A stretch of 64,000 nucleotides of DNA from contig NZ_WNXQ01000002.1 in assembly GCF_009789075.1 (NCBI RefSeq), positions 248,001 through 312,000 on the forward strand. Direction: 5' to 3'. The DNA is from Pseudooceanicola pacificus. GTDB taxonomy: Bacteria > Pseudomonadota > Alphaproteobacteria > Rhodobacterales > Rhodobacteraceae. Numbering within the stretch: the first letter of the stretch is position 1; every line of letters starts with the position of its first letter. Both the position numbers and the translations under genes were made by a program. The notes under the pieces are model-generated. The model was not told where the DNA came from, searched no databases, and was given only the letters and a program-made list of their open reading frames with translations. Positions 53,672 to 62,246 of this stretch are shown piece by piece.

Positions 53672-55327
53672 TCAGTCCTCCAGCACCAGTTTCGTCGACA
53701 GCGCCCTGGGGTCCAGCTTCAGGTGCAGGATCGCGGGCACGCCTGCCGCGCGGGCCTCGGCCAGGGCGGGGGCGAAATCGGCGTCGGTCTCGACCGTCAG
53801 CCCCAGCCCGCCATGCGCCCGGGCCAGAGCGGCGAAATCCGGGTTCTTCAGCGCGGTGCCCGAGGGGCGGCGGGGATAATGCTTTTGCTGGTGCATCCGG
53901 ATCGTGCCGTACATCCCGTTGTCGCAAAGGATGACGATCACATTCGCCCCTTCGGCGCAGGCGGTGCCGAATTCCTGGCTGACCATCTGGAAACAGCCGT
54001 CCCCGGCCATGCAGATCACATCGCTTTCAGGGCGCTCCAGCTTGGCGGCGATAGCGGCGGGCAGGCCATAGCCCATCGAGCCCGAGGTTGGCGCCAGCTG
54101 CGTGCGCCAGCCGCGATAGCGGTAGTAGCGGTGCACCCAGCCGGCGTAATTCCCGGCGCCGTTGGTGACAACCGCATCATCGCCAAGCACCTCGTTCATG
54201 TGGCTCACCACATGTTCCATCCGGATCGCGCGGGGCGTGCTCTCGGGCTGTTGCCATGCGGTATAGGCGGCGCGGGCCGCCGCGCAGCGTGGGGTTGCGG
54301 CAACGGCGCCGCGTGCCTCGGCGGCGTCGGCCAGTTGCAGGGCCAGCGGGCCGGGGCGGGCGGTCACCGCGATTTCGGGGCGGTAGACGCGGCCATGCTC
54401 GTTGGGATCGCCATGCACATGGATCAGCGCCTGATCCGGCTGGGGAGAGGACAGGAGCGTGTAGCCCGAGGTCGTCATCTCGCCCAGCCGTGCGCCCAGG
54501 GCCAGGATCACATCGGCCTCGCGCACGCGCTGCGCCAGGGCCGGATTGATCCCGATGCCCACGTCGCCCGCATAGGCCGGGTGCCGGTTGTCGAGGTAAT
54601 CCTGGCAGCGGAAGGAGGCGCCAACCGGCATGTCCAGCGCCAGCGCCAGGCGGCCAAGGGCCTCGGCGGCCTCGCCCGACCAGCCGCCGCCGCCGACGAT
54701 GCAGACCGGGCTTTCTGCCGATTGCAGACGGTCGAGTATGGCGGCGATGTCGTCTCCCGCCGCCTTGCCCGAGGCGATGACCGCCGGGGCTGCCGCAACG
54801 CCCGTGACGCCGGTCGAAGACAGCATGTCCTCGGGCAGGGCCAGCACAACAGGGCCGGGGCGGCCGGACTGCGCGACGTGGAAGGCACGGCTGACATATT
54901 CCGGGATCCGGTCGGCCCGGTCGATCCGCGCGGCCCATTTGGCCAGCGGGCCGAACATCTGGTGGAAATCGACCTCCTGGAACGCCTCGCGGTCGCGCTG
55001 GTCCGAGGCCACGTCGCCGACAAACAGGATCATCGGTGTCGAATCCTGAAATGCCACATGCACGCCGGAAGAGGCATTGGTCGCCCCCGGCCCGCGGGTG
55101 ACAAAGGCGACGCCGGGCTTGCCGGTCATCTTGCCGGTCGCCTCGGCCATCATCGCGGCGCCGCCCTCCTGCCGGGCGGTGACGACGCGGATCGCGCTGT
55201 CGTGCAGCCCGTCGAGCGCGGCGAGGAAGCTTTCGCCGGGGATCGAGAACACCCGTTCCACCCCCTGGGCGGCAAGGCATTCGACCAGCAGCGCGCCGGC
55301 GTGTCGCGTGGTTTCGGTATCTTTCAT
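53672..55327 (-). CDS. thiamine-diphosphate-dependent enzyme, acetolactate-synthase-like
   Basis: This 551-aa enzyme has three ThDP-fold domains. The catalytic Glu is in FSIPGESFLAALDGL (about residue 33). GPGATNASSGVHVAFQDSTP follows, and the central cofactor domain lies at about 190-320. The ThDP/Mg motif runs from AGDGCFQMVSQEFGTACAEG to ILCDNGMYGTIRMHQQ. It resembles acetolactate synthase large chains and related 2-oxoacid decarboxylases and carboligases, but no small regulatory subunit is adjacent. It is divergent from a LysR regulator that may control it. The substrate is unknown. The ATG at 55327 gives a normal length. Confidence 0.88.
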   Translation of the reverse strand: MKDTETTRHAGALLVECLAAQGVERVFSIPGESFLAALDGLHDSAIRVVTARQEGGAAMMAEATGKMTGKPGVAFVTRGPGATNASSGVHVAFQDSTPMILFVGDVASDQRDREAFQEVDFHQMFGPLAKWAARIDRADRIPEYVSRAFHVAQSGRPGPVVLALPEDMLSSTGVTGVAAAPAVIASGKAAGDDIAAILDRLQSAESPVCIVGGGGWSGEAAEALGRLALALDMPVGASFRCQDYLDNRHPAYAGDVGIGINPALAQRVREADVILALGARLGEMTTSGYTLLSSPQPDQALIHVHGDPNEHGRVYRPEIAVTARPGPLALQLADAAEARGAVAATPRCAAARAAYTAWQQPESTPRAIRMEHVVSHMNEVLGDDAVVTNGAGNYAGWVHRYYRYRGWRTQLAPTSGSMGYGLPAAIAAKLERPESDVICMAGDGCFQMVSQEFGTACAEGANVIVILCDNGMYGTIRMHQQKHYPRRPSGTALKNPDFAALARAHGGLGLTVETDADFAPALAEARAAGVPAILHLKLDPRALSTKLVLED

Positions 55328-55460
55328 CGTCTCGACTCCGCTTCCTGACGGCAAGGCTGCCCTGCTTGGGATAGCGCGTCGGCCCCCCGGGGAAAAGCCC
55401 GGCCCGCGATTGCCCGCATTCTCAGGCGGCGATATGCTGCAATGGCATGGCGGGGATGAG

Positions 55461-56417
55461 ATGGACCTGAAATCGCTCAACGCATTTGTGGTGATCGCGG
55501 AAACCGGCAGCATCAGCCTGGCGGCGGGGCGGCTGAACATCGTCCAGCCGGCCCTGTCGCGGCAGATCGCGCGGCTGGAGGGCGACCTGGGCGTGACGCT
55601 GTTTCGCCGCCACGGGCGCGGCGTCGAACTGACGGCGGACGGGCAGCGCATCCTGGATCACGCCCGCGTCGTCCTCAGGGATCTCGCCGCGCTCAGGGAC
55701 GAGGCCGCGCGCCGCAACTTTCCGGCGGGCGAGGTCGCCTTTGGCACCCCGACCACTGTCGCCGAGGTTCTGATCGCCCCGGTCATCGAGAGCTGTGCGC
55801 GGCAATGGCCCGAGGTCAAGCTGCGCGCGGTGACGGGCTACAGCGGCCACGTCCAGGGCTGGCTGCAGAGCGGCACGCTGGATCTGGGCGTGATCTATGA
55901 CACCGGCAAGGCACTTGCCGGCATCCGGACTTCGCCGCTTCTCGTTGAAAATCTGTTCCTTGTTGAGCCGCCGGATGCGCCGGCGCGGGACACCGCGACG
56001 CTGGAAGAGGCGGCGGCGCTGCGGCTGATCCTGCCGAACCCGGTGCACGGGCTGCGCATCCTGATCGACATGGTTGCCGCCCGGCAGGGGATCGCCATCG
56101 CCCCGGTGGTCGAGACGGACGCGCTTGCGGCGCAGATCGACCTGGTGCGCCGGGGTTTTGGCGCCACGATCCTGCCCCGTGTCTCGGTCTTTCGCGACCT
56201 GCGCGAGGGGCGGCTGCGCGCCACCCCGCTGGAGCGGCCCGGGATCACCCGCACCCTGATGCTGGCCACGCCCGACGACCGGCCGCTGAGCGGCGCGACC
56301 CGGGCCGTGGCCGCCGAGATCCGCGCCGAGGTGACGCGGCTGGCGGCAACGGGCCTCTGGCCGCATGTGGCGCTGCCCGGCGATGCCGACGGCGATATGC
56401 CGAAATGGCATATCTGA
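55461..56417 (+). CDS. LysR-family transcriptional regulator
   Basis: This 318-aa regulator has an N-terminal winged helix-turn-helix (MDLKSLNAFVVIAETGSISL, then AAGRLNIVQPALSRQIARLE). A LysR substrate-binding domain follows from residue 90 (GEVAFGTPTTVAEVLIAPVI). It begins at the ATG at 55461, 133 bp from the divergent ThDP-enzyme gene. LysR proteins often activate a divergent neighbour in response to a small-molecule inducer. It lies just upstream of an acyl-CoA dehydrogenase operon on the same strand and could control both sides. Confidence 0.92.
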   Translation: MDLKSLNAFVVIAETGSISLAAGRLNIVQPALSRQIARLEGDLGVTLFRRHGRGVELTADGQRILDHARVVLRDLAALRDEAARRNFPAGEVAFGTPTTVAEVLIAPVIESCARQWPEVKLRAVTGYSGHVQGWLQSGTLDLGVIYDTGKALAGIRTSPLLVENLFLVEPPDAPARDTATLEEAAALRLILPNPVHGLRILIDMVAARQGIAIAPVVETDALAAQIDLVRRGFGATILPRVSVFRDLREGRLRATPLERPGITRTLMLATPDDRPLSGATRAVAAEIRAEVTRLAATGLWPHVALPGDADGDMPKWHI

Positions 56418-56483
56418 AAGCGCCACAAGGTTTTTCCCTCTCTCTCTGCGCGCGGCTAGGATTGCCGCAACCGAGGAGGCATC

Positions 56484-57650
56484 ATGACCGACACCGAGAA
56501 CGCCGAAGAGATTTCGGCCATCCGCGACGCTGTCCGCGCGCTCTGCTCCGAATATCCCGGGGAATACTGGCGCAAGCTGGACCGCAGCCAGACCTATCCC
56601 ACCGAATTTGTCGAGGCGCTGACCAGGGCCGGGTTCCTCGCCGCGCTGATTCCCGAAGAGTACGGCGGATCGGGCCTGCCGCTCAGCGCCGCCGCCGCGA
56701 TCCTGGAAGAGGTGCAGGCGTCGGGCTGCAACGGCGGGGCCTGCCATGCGCAGATGTATATCATGGGCGCGCTGCTGCGGCACGGGAACGAGGCGCAGAA
56801 GCAGAAGTACCTGCCCGGCATCGCCAGCGGCGCGCTGCGCCTGCAGGCCTTTGGCGTGACCGAGCCGACCAGCGGGACCGACACCACCTCGATCAAGACC
56901 TTTGCCCGGCGCGAGGGCGATCATTACGTGATCAACGGGCAGAAGGTCTGGACCAGCCGGGCCGAGCATTCCGACCTGATGCTGCTGCTGGCCCGCACCA
57001 CGGCGCGCGACAAGGTGGACAAGCGCCATGACGGCATCTCGGTCTTCCTTGTCGACATGCGCGAGGCCCTGGGCAACGGGCTGACGATCAAGCCGCTGCG
57101 CGCGATGATGAACCATTCCGCCACCGAGGTCTTTTTCGACAACCTCAAGGTCCCGGCCGAGAACCTGATCGGCGAAGAGGGCAAGGGCTTTCGCTACATC
57201 CTGTCGGGCATGAATGCCGAGCGGATCCTGATCGCGGCGGAATGTATCGGTGACGCGAAATGGTTCATCGAGAAGATGAAGGCATACGCCAGCGAACGTG
57301 TCGTCTTTGGCCGGCCAATCGGGCAGAACCAGGGCATCCAGTTCCCGATTGCCGAATGCTATGTGCAGATGCGGGCGGCCGAACTGATGGTGAAGGAGGC
57401 CGCGCGCCTGTTCGAGACCGGCCAGCCCTGCGGGACCGAGGCGAACATGGCCAAGATGCTGGCGGCCGATGCCTCGTGGAAGGCGGCGGATACCTGCATC
57501 CAGACGCACGGCGGTTTCGGCTTTGCCGAGGAATACGACGTGGAACGCAAGTTCCGCGAAACGCGGCTGTATCGCGTGGCGCCGATTTCGACCAACCTGA
57601 TCCTCAGCCACGTGGCCGAACACGTGCTGGGCCTGCCGAGGTCGTTCTGA
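56484..57650 (+). CDS. acyl-CoA dehydrogenase family protein
   Basis: This 388-aa flavoenzyme has FAD- and substrate-binding motifs LQAFGVTEPTSGTDTTSIKT and VINGQKVWTSRAEHSDLMLL in the beta domain. The C-terminal helical domain has QTHGGFGFAEEYDVERKFRE. The catalytic Glu of the usual EGT motif is replaced (RVAPISTNLIL). Instead a Glu in SGMNAERILIA matches the position used by isovaleryl-CoA and long-chain dehydrogenases. The substrate is therefore likely a branched or otherwise unusual acyl-CoA. Its stop overlaps the start of the CoA-transferase gene. Confidence 0.92.
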   Translation: MTDTENAEEISAIRDAVRALCSEYPGEYWRKLDRSQTYPTEFVEALTRAGFLAALIPEEYGGSGLPLSAAAAILEEVQASGCNGGACHAQMYIMGALLRHGNEAQKQKYLPGIASGALRLQAFGVTEPTSGTDTTSIKTFARREGDHYVINGQKVWTSRAEHSDLMLLLARTTARDKVDKRHDGISVFLVDMREALGNGLTIKPLRAMMNHSATEVFFDNLKVPAENLIGEEGKGFRYILSGMNAERILIAAECIGDAKWFIEKMKAYASERVVFGRPIGQNQGIQFPIAECYVQMRAAELMVKEAARLFETGQPCGTEANMAKMLAADASWKAADTCIQTHGGFGFAEEYDVERKFRETRLYRVAPISTNLILSHVAEHVLGLPRSF

Positions 57651-58756
57651 TGGGGCCGCTGGACGGGATCACGGTTGTCGCCATCGAACAGGCGGTCGCC
57701 GCGCCATTCTGTACCGCACGGCTGGCGGATGCCGGGGCGCGGGTGATCAAGGTCGAACGGCCCGAAGGCGATTTCGCCCGGGGCTATGACGACGCGGTGC
57801 CGGGCGGGCAGTCGAGCTATTTTGTCTGGCTCAACCGGGGCAAAGAATCCGTCGCGCTGGACCTGACACAGGCAGTCGCGCGCGAACGGCTGGAGCGGCT
57901 GATCGCCGGGGCCGATGTTCTGGTGCAGAACCTGAAGCCCGGCGCGCTCTCGCGTCTTGGCTTTGGCATCAAGCGGCTGCGCAGCAGCTATCCCGGCCTG
58001 ATCTGCTGCTCCATCGCCGGGTTCAACGACACCGGCCCTCTGGCCGGGCGCAAGGCCTATGACCTGCTGATCCAGGCGGAAAGCGGGCTCTGCGCGATCA
58101 CCGGCGGGCCGGAAGAACCGTCGCGCGTGGGGATTTCGGTGGTCGACATCTCGACCGGCGCGACAGCCCATGCGGCGGTGCTGGAGGCGCTGATCCAGCG
58201 CGGGCGGACGGGGCAGGGGGCCGACATTCGCCTGTCGATGTTCGACGTGATCGCCGACTGGATGGCCGTGCCCCTGCTGAACCACGAGGGCGGCAAGACG
58301 CCGAAACGTGTCGGCCTTGCCCATCCCTCCATCGCGCCCTACGGGGTCTTTGCCACGGCGGACGGGCGGCAGGTGCTGATCTCGATCCAGTCCGAGCGTG
58401 AATGGAGCGTGCTCTGCCGGCAGGTACTTGGGCGGCCCGAGCTGCTGGAAGACCCGCGCTTTGCCTCCAATGTCGAGCGGGTGCGCAACCGTGCGGATAC
58501 GGATGCTGCGGTGGCCGGGGCCTTTGCCGCGCTGGAGGGCGCGGCGCTGATCGCGCGGCTGAGCGCGGCGCAGATCGCCTTTGGCGAGCTGAACGACATG
58601 GCGGGGCTGGCCCGTCACCCGGAACTGCGCCGTGCCGTGGTGGATACGCCGCACGGCCCCGTACGGATACCGGCGCCGGCGGTCACGGTGGACGGGCAGA
58701 CCCGGATCGGCGCCCGGGTGCCGGCCATAGACGAACATGCGGAGGATCTGGGATGA
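57650..58756 (+). CDS. class III (CaiB/BaiF) CoA-transferase
   Basis: This is a 368-aa CoA-transferase. VIKVERPEGDFARGYDD and VWLNRGKESVALDL are the N-terminal CoA-binding motifs. The catalytic Asp that forms the anhydride is in KAYDLLIQAESGLCAITGG, around residue 140. QGADIRLSMFDVIADWMAVP follows. It would move CoA between a donor such as succinyl-CoA and a carboxylic acid that the neighbouring dehydrogenase and hydratase process. The ATG overlaps the acyl-CoA dehydrogenase stop, and its own stop overlaps the next gene. Confidence 0.93.
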   Translation: MGPLDGITVVAIEQAVAAPFCTARLADAGARVIKVERPEGDFARGYDDAVPGGQSSYFVWLNRGKESVALDLTQAVARERLERLIAGADVLVQNLKPGALSRLGFGIKRLRSSYPGLICCSIAGFNDTGPLAGRKAYDLLIQAESGLCAITGGPEEPSRVGISVVDISTGATAHAAVLEALIQRGRTGQGADIRLSMFDVIADWMAVPLLNHEGGKTPKRVGLAHPSIAPYGVFATADGRQVLISIQSEREWSVLCRQVLGRPELLEDPRFASNVERVRNRADTDAAVAGAFAALEGAALIARLSAAQIAFGELNDMAGLARHPELRRAVVDTPHGPVRIPAPAVTVDGQTRIGARVPAIDEHAEDLG

Positions 58757-59589
58757 GCGGGATCGACATCGACCACCTGAAAGGCTGGATCGGGTCCGAG
58801 CAACGGCGCGAGGTGACGGTCACCCCGACCCTGGCCGCGCAGTTCTGCGTCACGCTCGACCTGGCGCCGCCCGCCGGGGACGCGCCGCTGCCGCAGCTGT
58901 TCCACTGGTGCCTGACCATGCCCGAGACGGCTCATTCCGGGCTCGGCCCCGACGGGCACGCGGCGCGGGGCGGCTTCCTTCCCCCGGTGCCGCTGCCGCG
59001 CCGCATGTGGGCCGGGGGCGCGCTGGAGTTCCGGGGCGATATCCGCACCGGCGACACCGTGGCCCTGGTGGCCCGGGTCGAGGATGTGACGCTCAAGACA
59101 GGGCGCTCGGGCACGCTGGTCTTTGCCACCGTCCGGCATGATGTCACCGGCCCCCGTGGCCCGGTCGCCACCGAACGGCAGGACATCGTCTATCGCGAGG
59201 TCTCGCCGACCGTGCTGGGCGATACGCCGCTTGGCCCCCGGATGCCCGAGCCCGAGATCACCGAGGCCGTGGCGTTCGATCCGGTCCTGCTGTTCCGCTA
59301 TTCCGCCGTCACCTTCAACGGGCACCGGATCCACTATGACCGCAGCTACTGCATCGAGGAGGAGGGCTATCCCGGCCTCATCGTGCATGGTCCGCTGCAG
59401 GCGACACGGCTGGCGCATCTCGCCGCGCGACAGCTGGGGCGTCCGCTCCGGCACTTCGCCTATCGCGGGACCAGCCCGATGTTCGATGGCACGCCTGCCG
59501 CGCTCAACGCCGTGACCGGGGCCGAGGGGCTGAGCCTCTGGGTTTCGACCGGGCGCGGCGACACGACAATGACCGCCGAGGCGGGCTGA
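58753..59589 (+). CDS. MaoC/FAS1-like dehydratase domain protein (acyl-CoA hydratase type)
   Basis: This 278-aa protein has a double hot-dog fold. The second half has the hydratase-2 motif FRYSAVTFNGHRIHYDRSYC, with YPGLIVHGPLQATRLAHLAA. The N-terminal half contains LPQLFHWCLTMPETAHSGLG and GGFLPPVPLPRRMWAGGALE. This arrangement is found in mesaconyl-C4-CoA hydratases and eukaryotic-type HTD2 dehydratases. It should add or remove water across an enoyl-CoA. It is third in the coupled acyl-CoA dehydrogenase/CoA-transferase operon, and the next gene is 182 bp away. Confidence 0.88.
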   Translation: MSGIDIDHLKGWIGSEQRREVTVTPTLAAQFCVTLDLAPPAGDAPLPQLFHWCLTMPETAHSGLGPDGHAARGGFLPPVPLPRRMWAGGALEFRGDIRTGDTVALVARVEDVTLKTGRSGTLVFATVRHDVTGPRGPVATERQDIVYREVSPTVLGDTPLGPRMPEPEITEAVAFDPVLLFRYSAVTFNGHRIHYDRSYCIEEEGYPGLIVHGPLQATRLAHLAARQLGRPLRHFAYRGTSPMFDGTPAALNAVTGAEGLSLWVSTGRGDTTMTAEAG

Positions 59590-59771
59590 CAGCGTCCTCT
59601 TTGCGGCGCGGCGGGGGCCTGTCGGCAAGGCCCTCGTCACTGTCCGCCGCAAATGTGGCTTTTCCGGCGGGACCTATTGCCTACCGACCGGAAAGTCGAA
59701 AATATGCGCCAACCGAGGCGGGGGAGGAGGGCCCCCACCCTGGCCGTGCATATCTAGGGAGGATCGCCGAA

Positions 59772-62243
59772 ATGACCGAGCAGCCAGCCGGATACCTGTC
59801 GCATCTCAAGGTTCTCGACCTGACGGATTTCCGCGGGGCCATCGCGGGGCGTGTCTTTGCCCAGCTGGGTGCCGACGTGGTGCAGGTGGAAACCCGCGAC
59901 GGTACGGACAGCCGCCGGCAGGCGCCGTTCGATCCCTCGGGCGCTTCGCTGTTCTGGGCGGCCTATGGCGCGGGGCGGCGGTCCATCGCGCTGGACCTCA
60001 CCGTACCGGCGGATATGGAAACCTTCGAAAAGCTGGTCGCGGCGGCGGATGTGCTGGTGGAATCCGGCAACCCGGGCGAAAAACCGCTGCTGGATGCCGC
60101 GCGGATGGCCGAAATCAACCCCGCGTTGATCCATGCCATCATCACCCCCTTCGGTGTCGACGGTCCCAAAGCTGGCTATCATGACAGCGAGCTGACGATC
60201 TGGGCCGCCGGCGGTCCGCTTCTGCCCGTCGCTGCGGTGGCCGACCGGCCCTATCGCATTTCCGTGCCTCAGGCCTATCACCATGCGGCAGTGGATGCCG
60301 TGGGCGGGGCGCTGGTGGCCTATTTCGCCCGCAAGAAGACCGGGCGCGGCCAGCGGGTCGAGGTGTCGGCCCAGACCTCGGCCACGCAGTCCACCCTGTC
60401 GATGACGCTGGCGGGTGCCGTGGGCCATGCGAATTACACGCTGCGCAAGTCGGTGGCGAGCTTCAAGAAGAACCCCGATCTGTCCGGATCGGGCGCGCGC
60501 ACCGGCAAGAGCAAGTGGGAAGTGCAGGACGGCCTGGTCGAGATGCACCTGGCAATGGGTCCGGCGACCGGGCGCTTTACCAACAAGCTGTTCGAGGCGC
60601 TGATCGACATGGGCGCCGAGGGGGTGGAGGAATTCGCGAAATGGGACTGGCCGACCATTCCCGACGCCATCGCCAATGACGAGATCGAGGAAGAGGATAT
60701 GGAGCGCTGCCGCCAGGCGGTCGCGAAATTCCTGAACCCCAAGATGAAGAACGACGCGGTGGACATCGCGCTGAAATACAAACTGCTGATGGCCCCGGTC
60801 ACCACGGTCAAGGACCTGCTGGAAAGCCACCACGAGGCCGCGCGCGACTTTTTCCGCGAGGTGCCGCATGGCAACCGCGTGCTGCATCAGCCCGGCCCCT
60901 TTGCCCGCTACCTGGACGGCGCCTTTGCCGACCTGGGCGCGGCGCCGGAGATCGGCGCGCAGGGCGAGGCCATCCGCCGCGACTGGCTGGGCGAGGCGAA
61001 ACCCGCGCCGGTGCCGTCCGGTGCTGCGGGCCGGCCGCTCGAGGGGATCAAGGTGCTGGACCTCGCCTGGGTTGTCGCCGGCCCGATGATCGGCCGCAAC
61101 CTGGCCGATTTCGGCGCCACGGTGGTGCGGGTCGAAAGCTCGAAACGGGTGGAAACCGCGCGGATGCTGGGGCCCTACCCGGGGGGCGTCCAGAATTTCA
61201 TGCGCTCGGGCCAGTTCGAGAACTGCAACACCGGCAAGCTGGGCCTCTCGCTCGACCTCGGGACCGAGGAGGCCAAGGCGGTCATCCTCGACCTGGTGGA
61301 CTGGGCCGATGTGGTGGTCGAAAGCTTTGCCCCCGGCCAGATCGAACGCTGGGGCCTGGGCTACGAGGTTCTCAAGCAGCGCAACCCGTCGATCATCATG
61401 CTGTCCACCTCGCTCATGGGGCAGGTGGGGCCCTGGTCGCGCATGGCGGGGTTCGGCAATATCGGCGGGGCGATGTCGGGCTATCAGGGCCTTGTCGGCC
61501 CGCGCGAGGGGCTGCCGGTCGGCCCCTATGGCCCCTATACGGATTACGTCGGCCCGCGTTTCGGCATGATCGCCCTGCTGGCCGCGCTGGATCACCGCGA
61601 AAAGACGGGCGAGGGCGGCTGGATGGACGTGGCCCAGGCCGAGACCGGCATGCAGTCCATGGCCGAGGCCTTTGCCGATTTCGAGGTCAATGGCGTTGTC
61701 GCCAAGGCCAATGGCAACCGCGATCCGCTGATCGTGCCAAACCATGTCTCGATGTGCATCAAGCACGACATCAACGACCGCTGGGTCGCGATCTCGTGCC
61801 GGAGCGATGCGGAATGGGCCGCCTTGGCCGCCGAAATGGGCGGCGAGATGGCCGCCGACGCCGCGCTGGCCACGCTGGAGGGGCGCAAGGCCGCCGAAGA
61901 CCGGATCGAGGCCGCCATCGACGCCTGGACCCTGAACCAGGAGGCCGACGCGGTAGAGGCGCGGCTGCAGGCGGTTGGCGTGCCGGCCCATGTCGTCGCC
62001 TCGTCCGAGGACATCTTTGCCGATCCGCAGATCCGGCATCAGAAACATTTCATCGACATCCCGCGCCAGGACGGCGTGATCTCGACCGTCGAGGCCTGCC
62101 GCTTCATCCTGTCGGAAACCCCCGCCGCGCCGGAACGGGCCAGCCCCGATTACGGGCGGGACAACGACTTCGTCCTTGAGGAATTGCTGGGCTACGATCG
62201 CGACCGGATCGAGGCGCTGGCGGCGGTCGGCGCGCTGGTCTGA
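59772..62243 (+). CDS. double-length CaiB/BaiF CoA-transferase-like protein
   Basis: This is an 823-aa protein with two class III CoA-transferase repeats. The first spans about 1-390 (LKVLDLTDFRGAIAGRVFAQ) and the second about 415-823 (GIKVLDLAWVVAGPMIGRNL). In the first the catalytic-Asp region reads SELTIWAAGG, with Glu at the Asp position. In the second it reads GFGNIGGAMSG, with Gly there. The usual catalytic Asp is therefore not visible in either half, and activity may differ from standard transferases. The start ATG follows AGGGAGGA. It lies downstream of the acyl-CoA operon and could share its substrate. A GC-rich stem-loop precedes it in the 182-bp gap. Confidence 0.88.
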   Translation: MTEQPAGYLSHLKVLDLTDFRGAIAGRVFAQLGADVVQVETRDGTDSRRQAPFDPSGASLFWAAYGAGRRSIALDLTVPADMETFEKLVAAADVLVESGNPGEKPLLDAARMAEINPALIHAIITPFGVDGPKAGYHDSELTIWAAGGPLLPVAAVADRPYRISVPQAYHHAAVDAVGGALVAYFARKKTGRGQRVEVSAQTSATQSTLSMTLAGAVGHANYTLRKSVASFKKNPDLSGSGARTGKSKWEVQDGLVEMHLAMGPATGRFTNKLFEALIDMGAEGVEEFAKWDWPTIPDAIANDEIEEEDMERCRQAVAKFLNPKMKNDAVDIALKYKLLMAPVTTVKDLLESHHEAARDFFREVPHGNRVLHQPGPFARYLDGAFADLGAAPEIGAQGEAIRRDWLGEAKPAPVPSGAAGRPLEGIKVLDLAWVVAGPMIGRNLADFGATVVRVESSKRVETARMLGPYPGGVQNFMRSGQFENCNTGKLGLSLDLGTEEAKAVILDLVDWADVVVESFAPGQIERWGLGYEVLKQRNPSIIMLSTSLMGQVGPWSRMAGFGNIGGAMSGYQGLVGPREGLPVGPYGPYTDYVGPRFGMIALLAALDHREKTGEGGWMDVAQAETGMQSMAEAFADFEVNGVVAKANGNRDPLIVPNHVSMCIKHDINDRWVAISCRSDAEWAALAAEMGGEMAADAALATLEGRKAAEDRIEAAIDAWTLNQEADAVEARLQAVGVPAHVVASSEDIFADPQIRHQKHFIDIPRQDGVISTVEACRFILSETPAAPERASPDYGRDNDFVLEELLGYDRDRIEALAAVGALV

Positions 62244-62246
62244 GGG

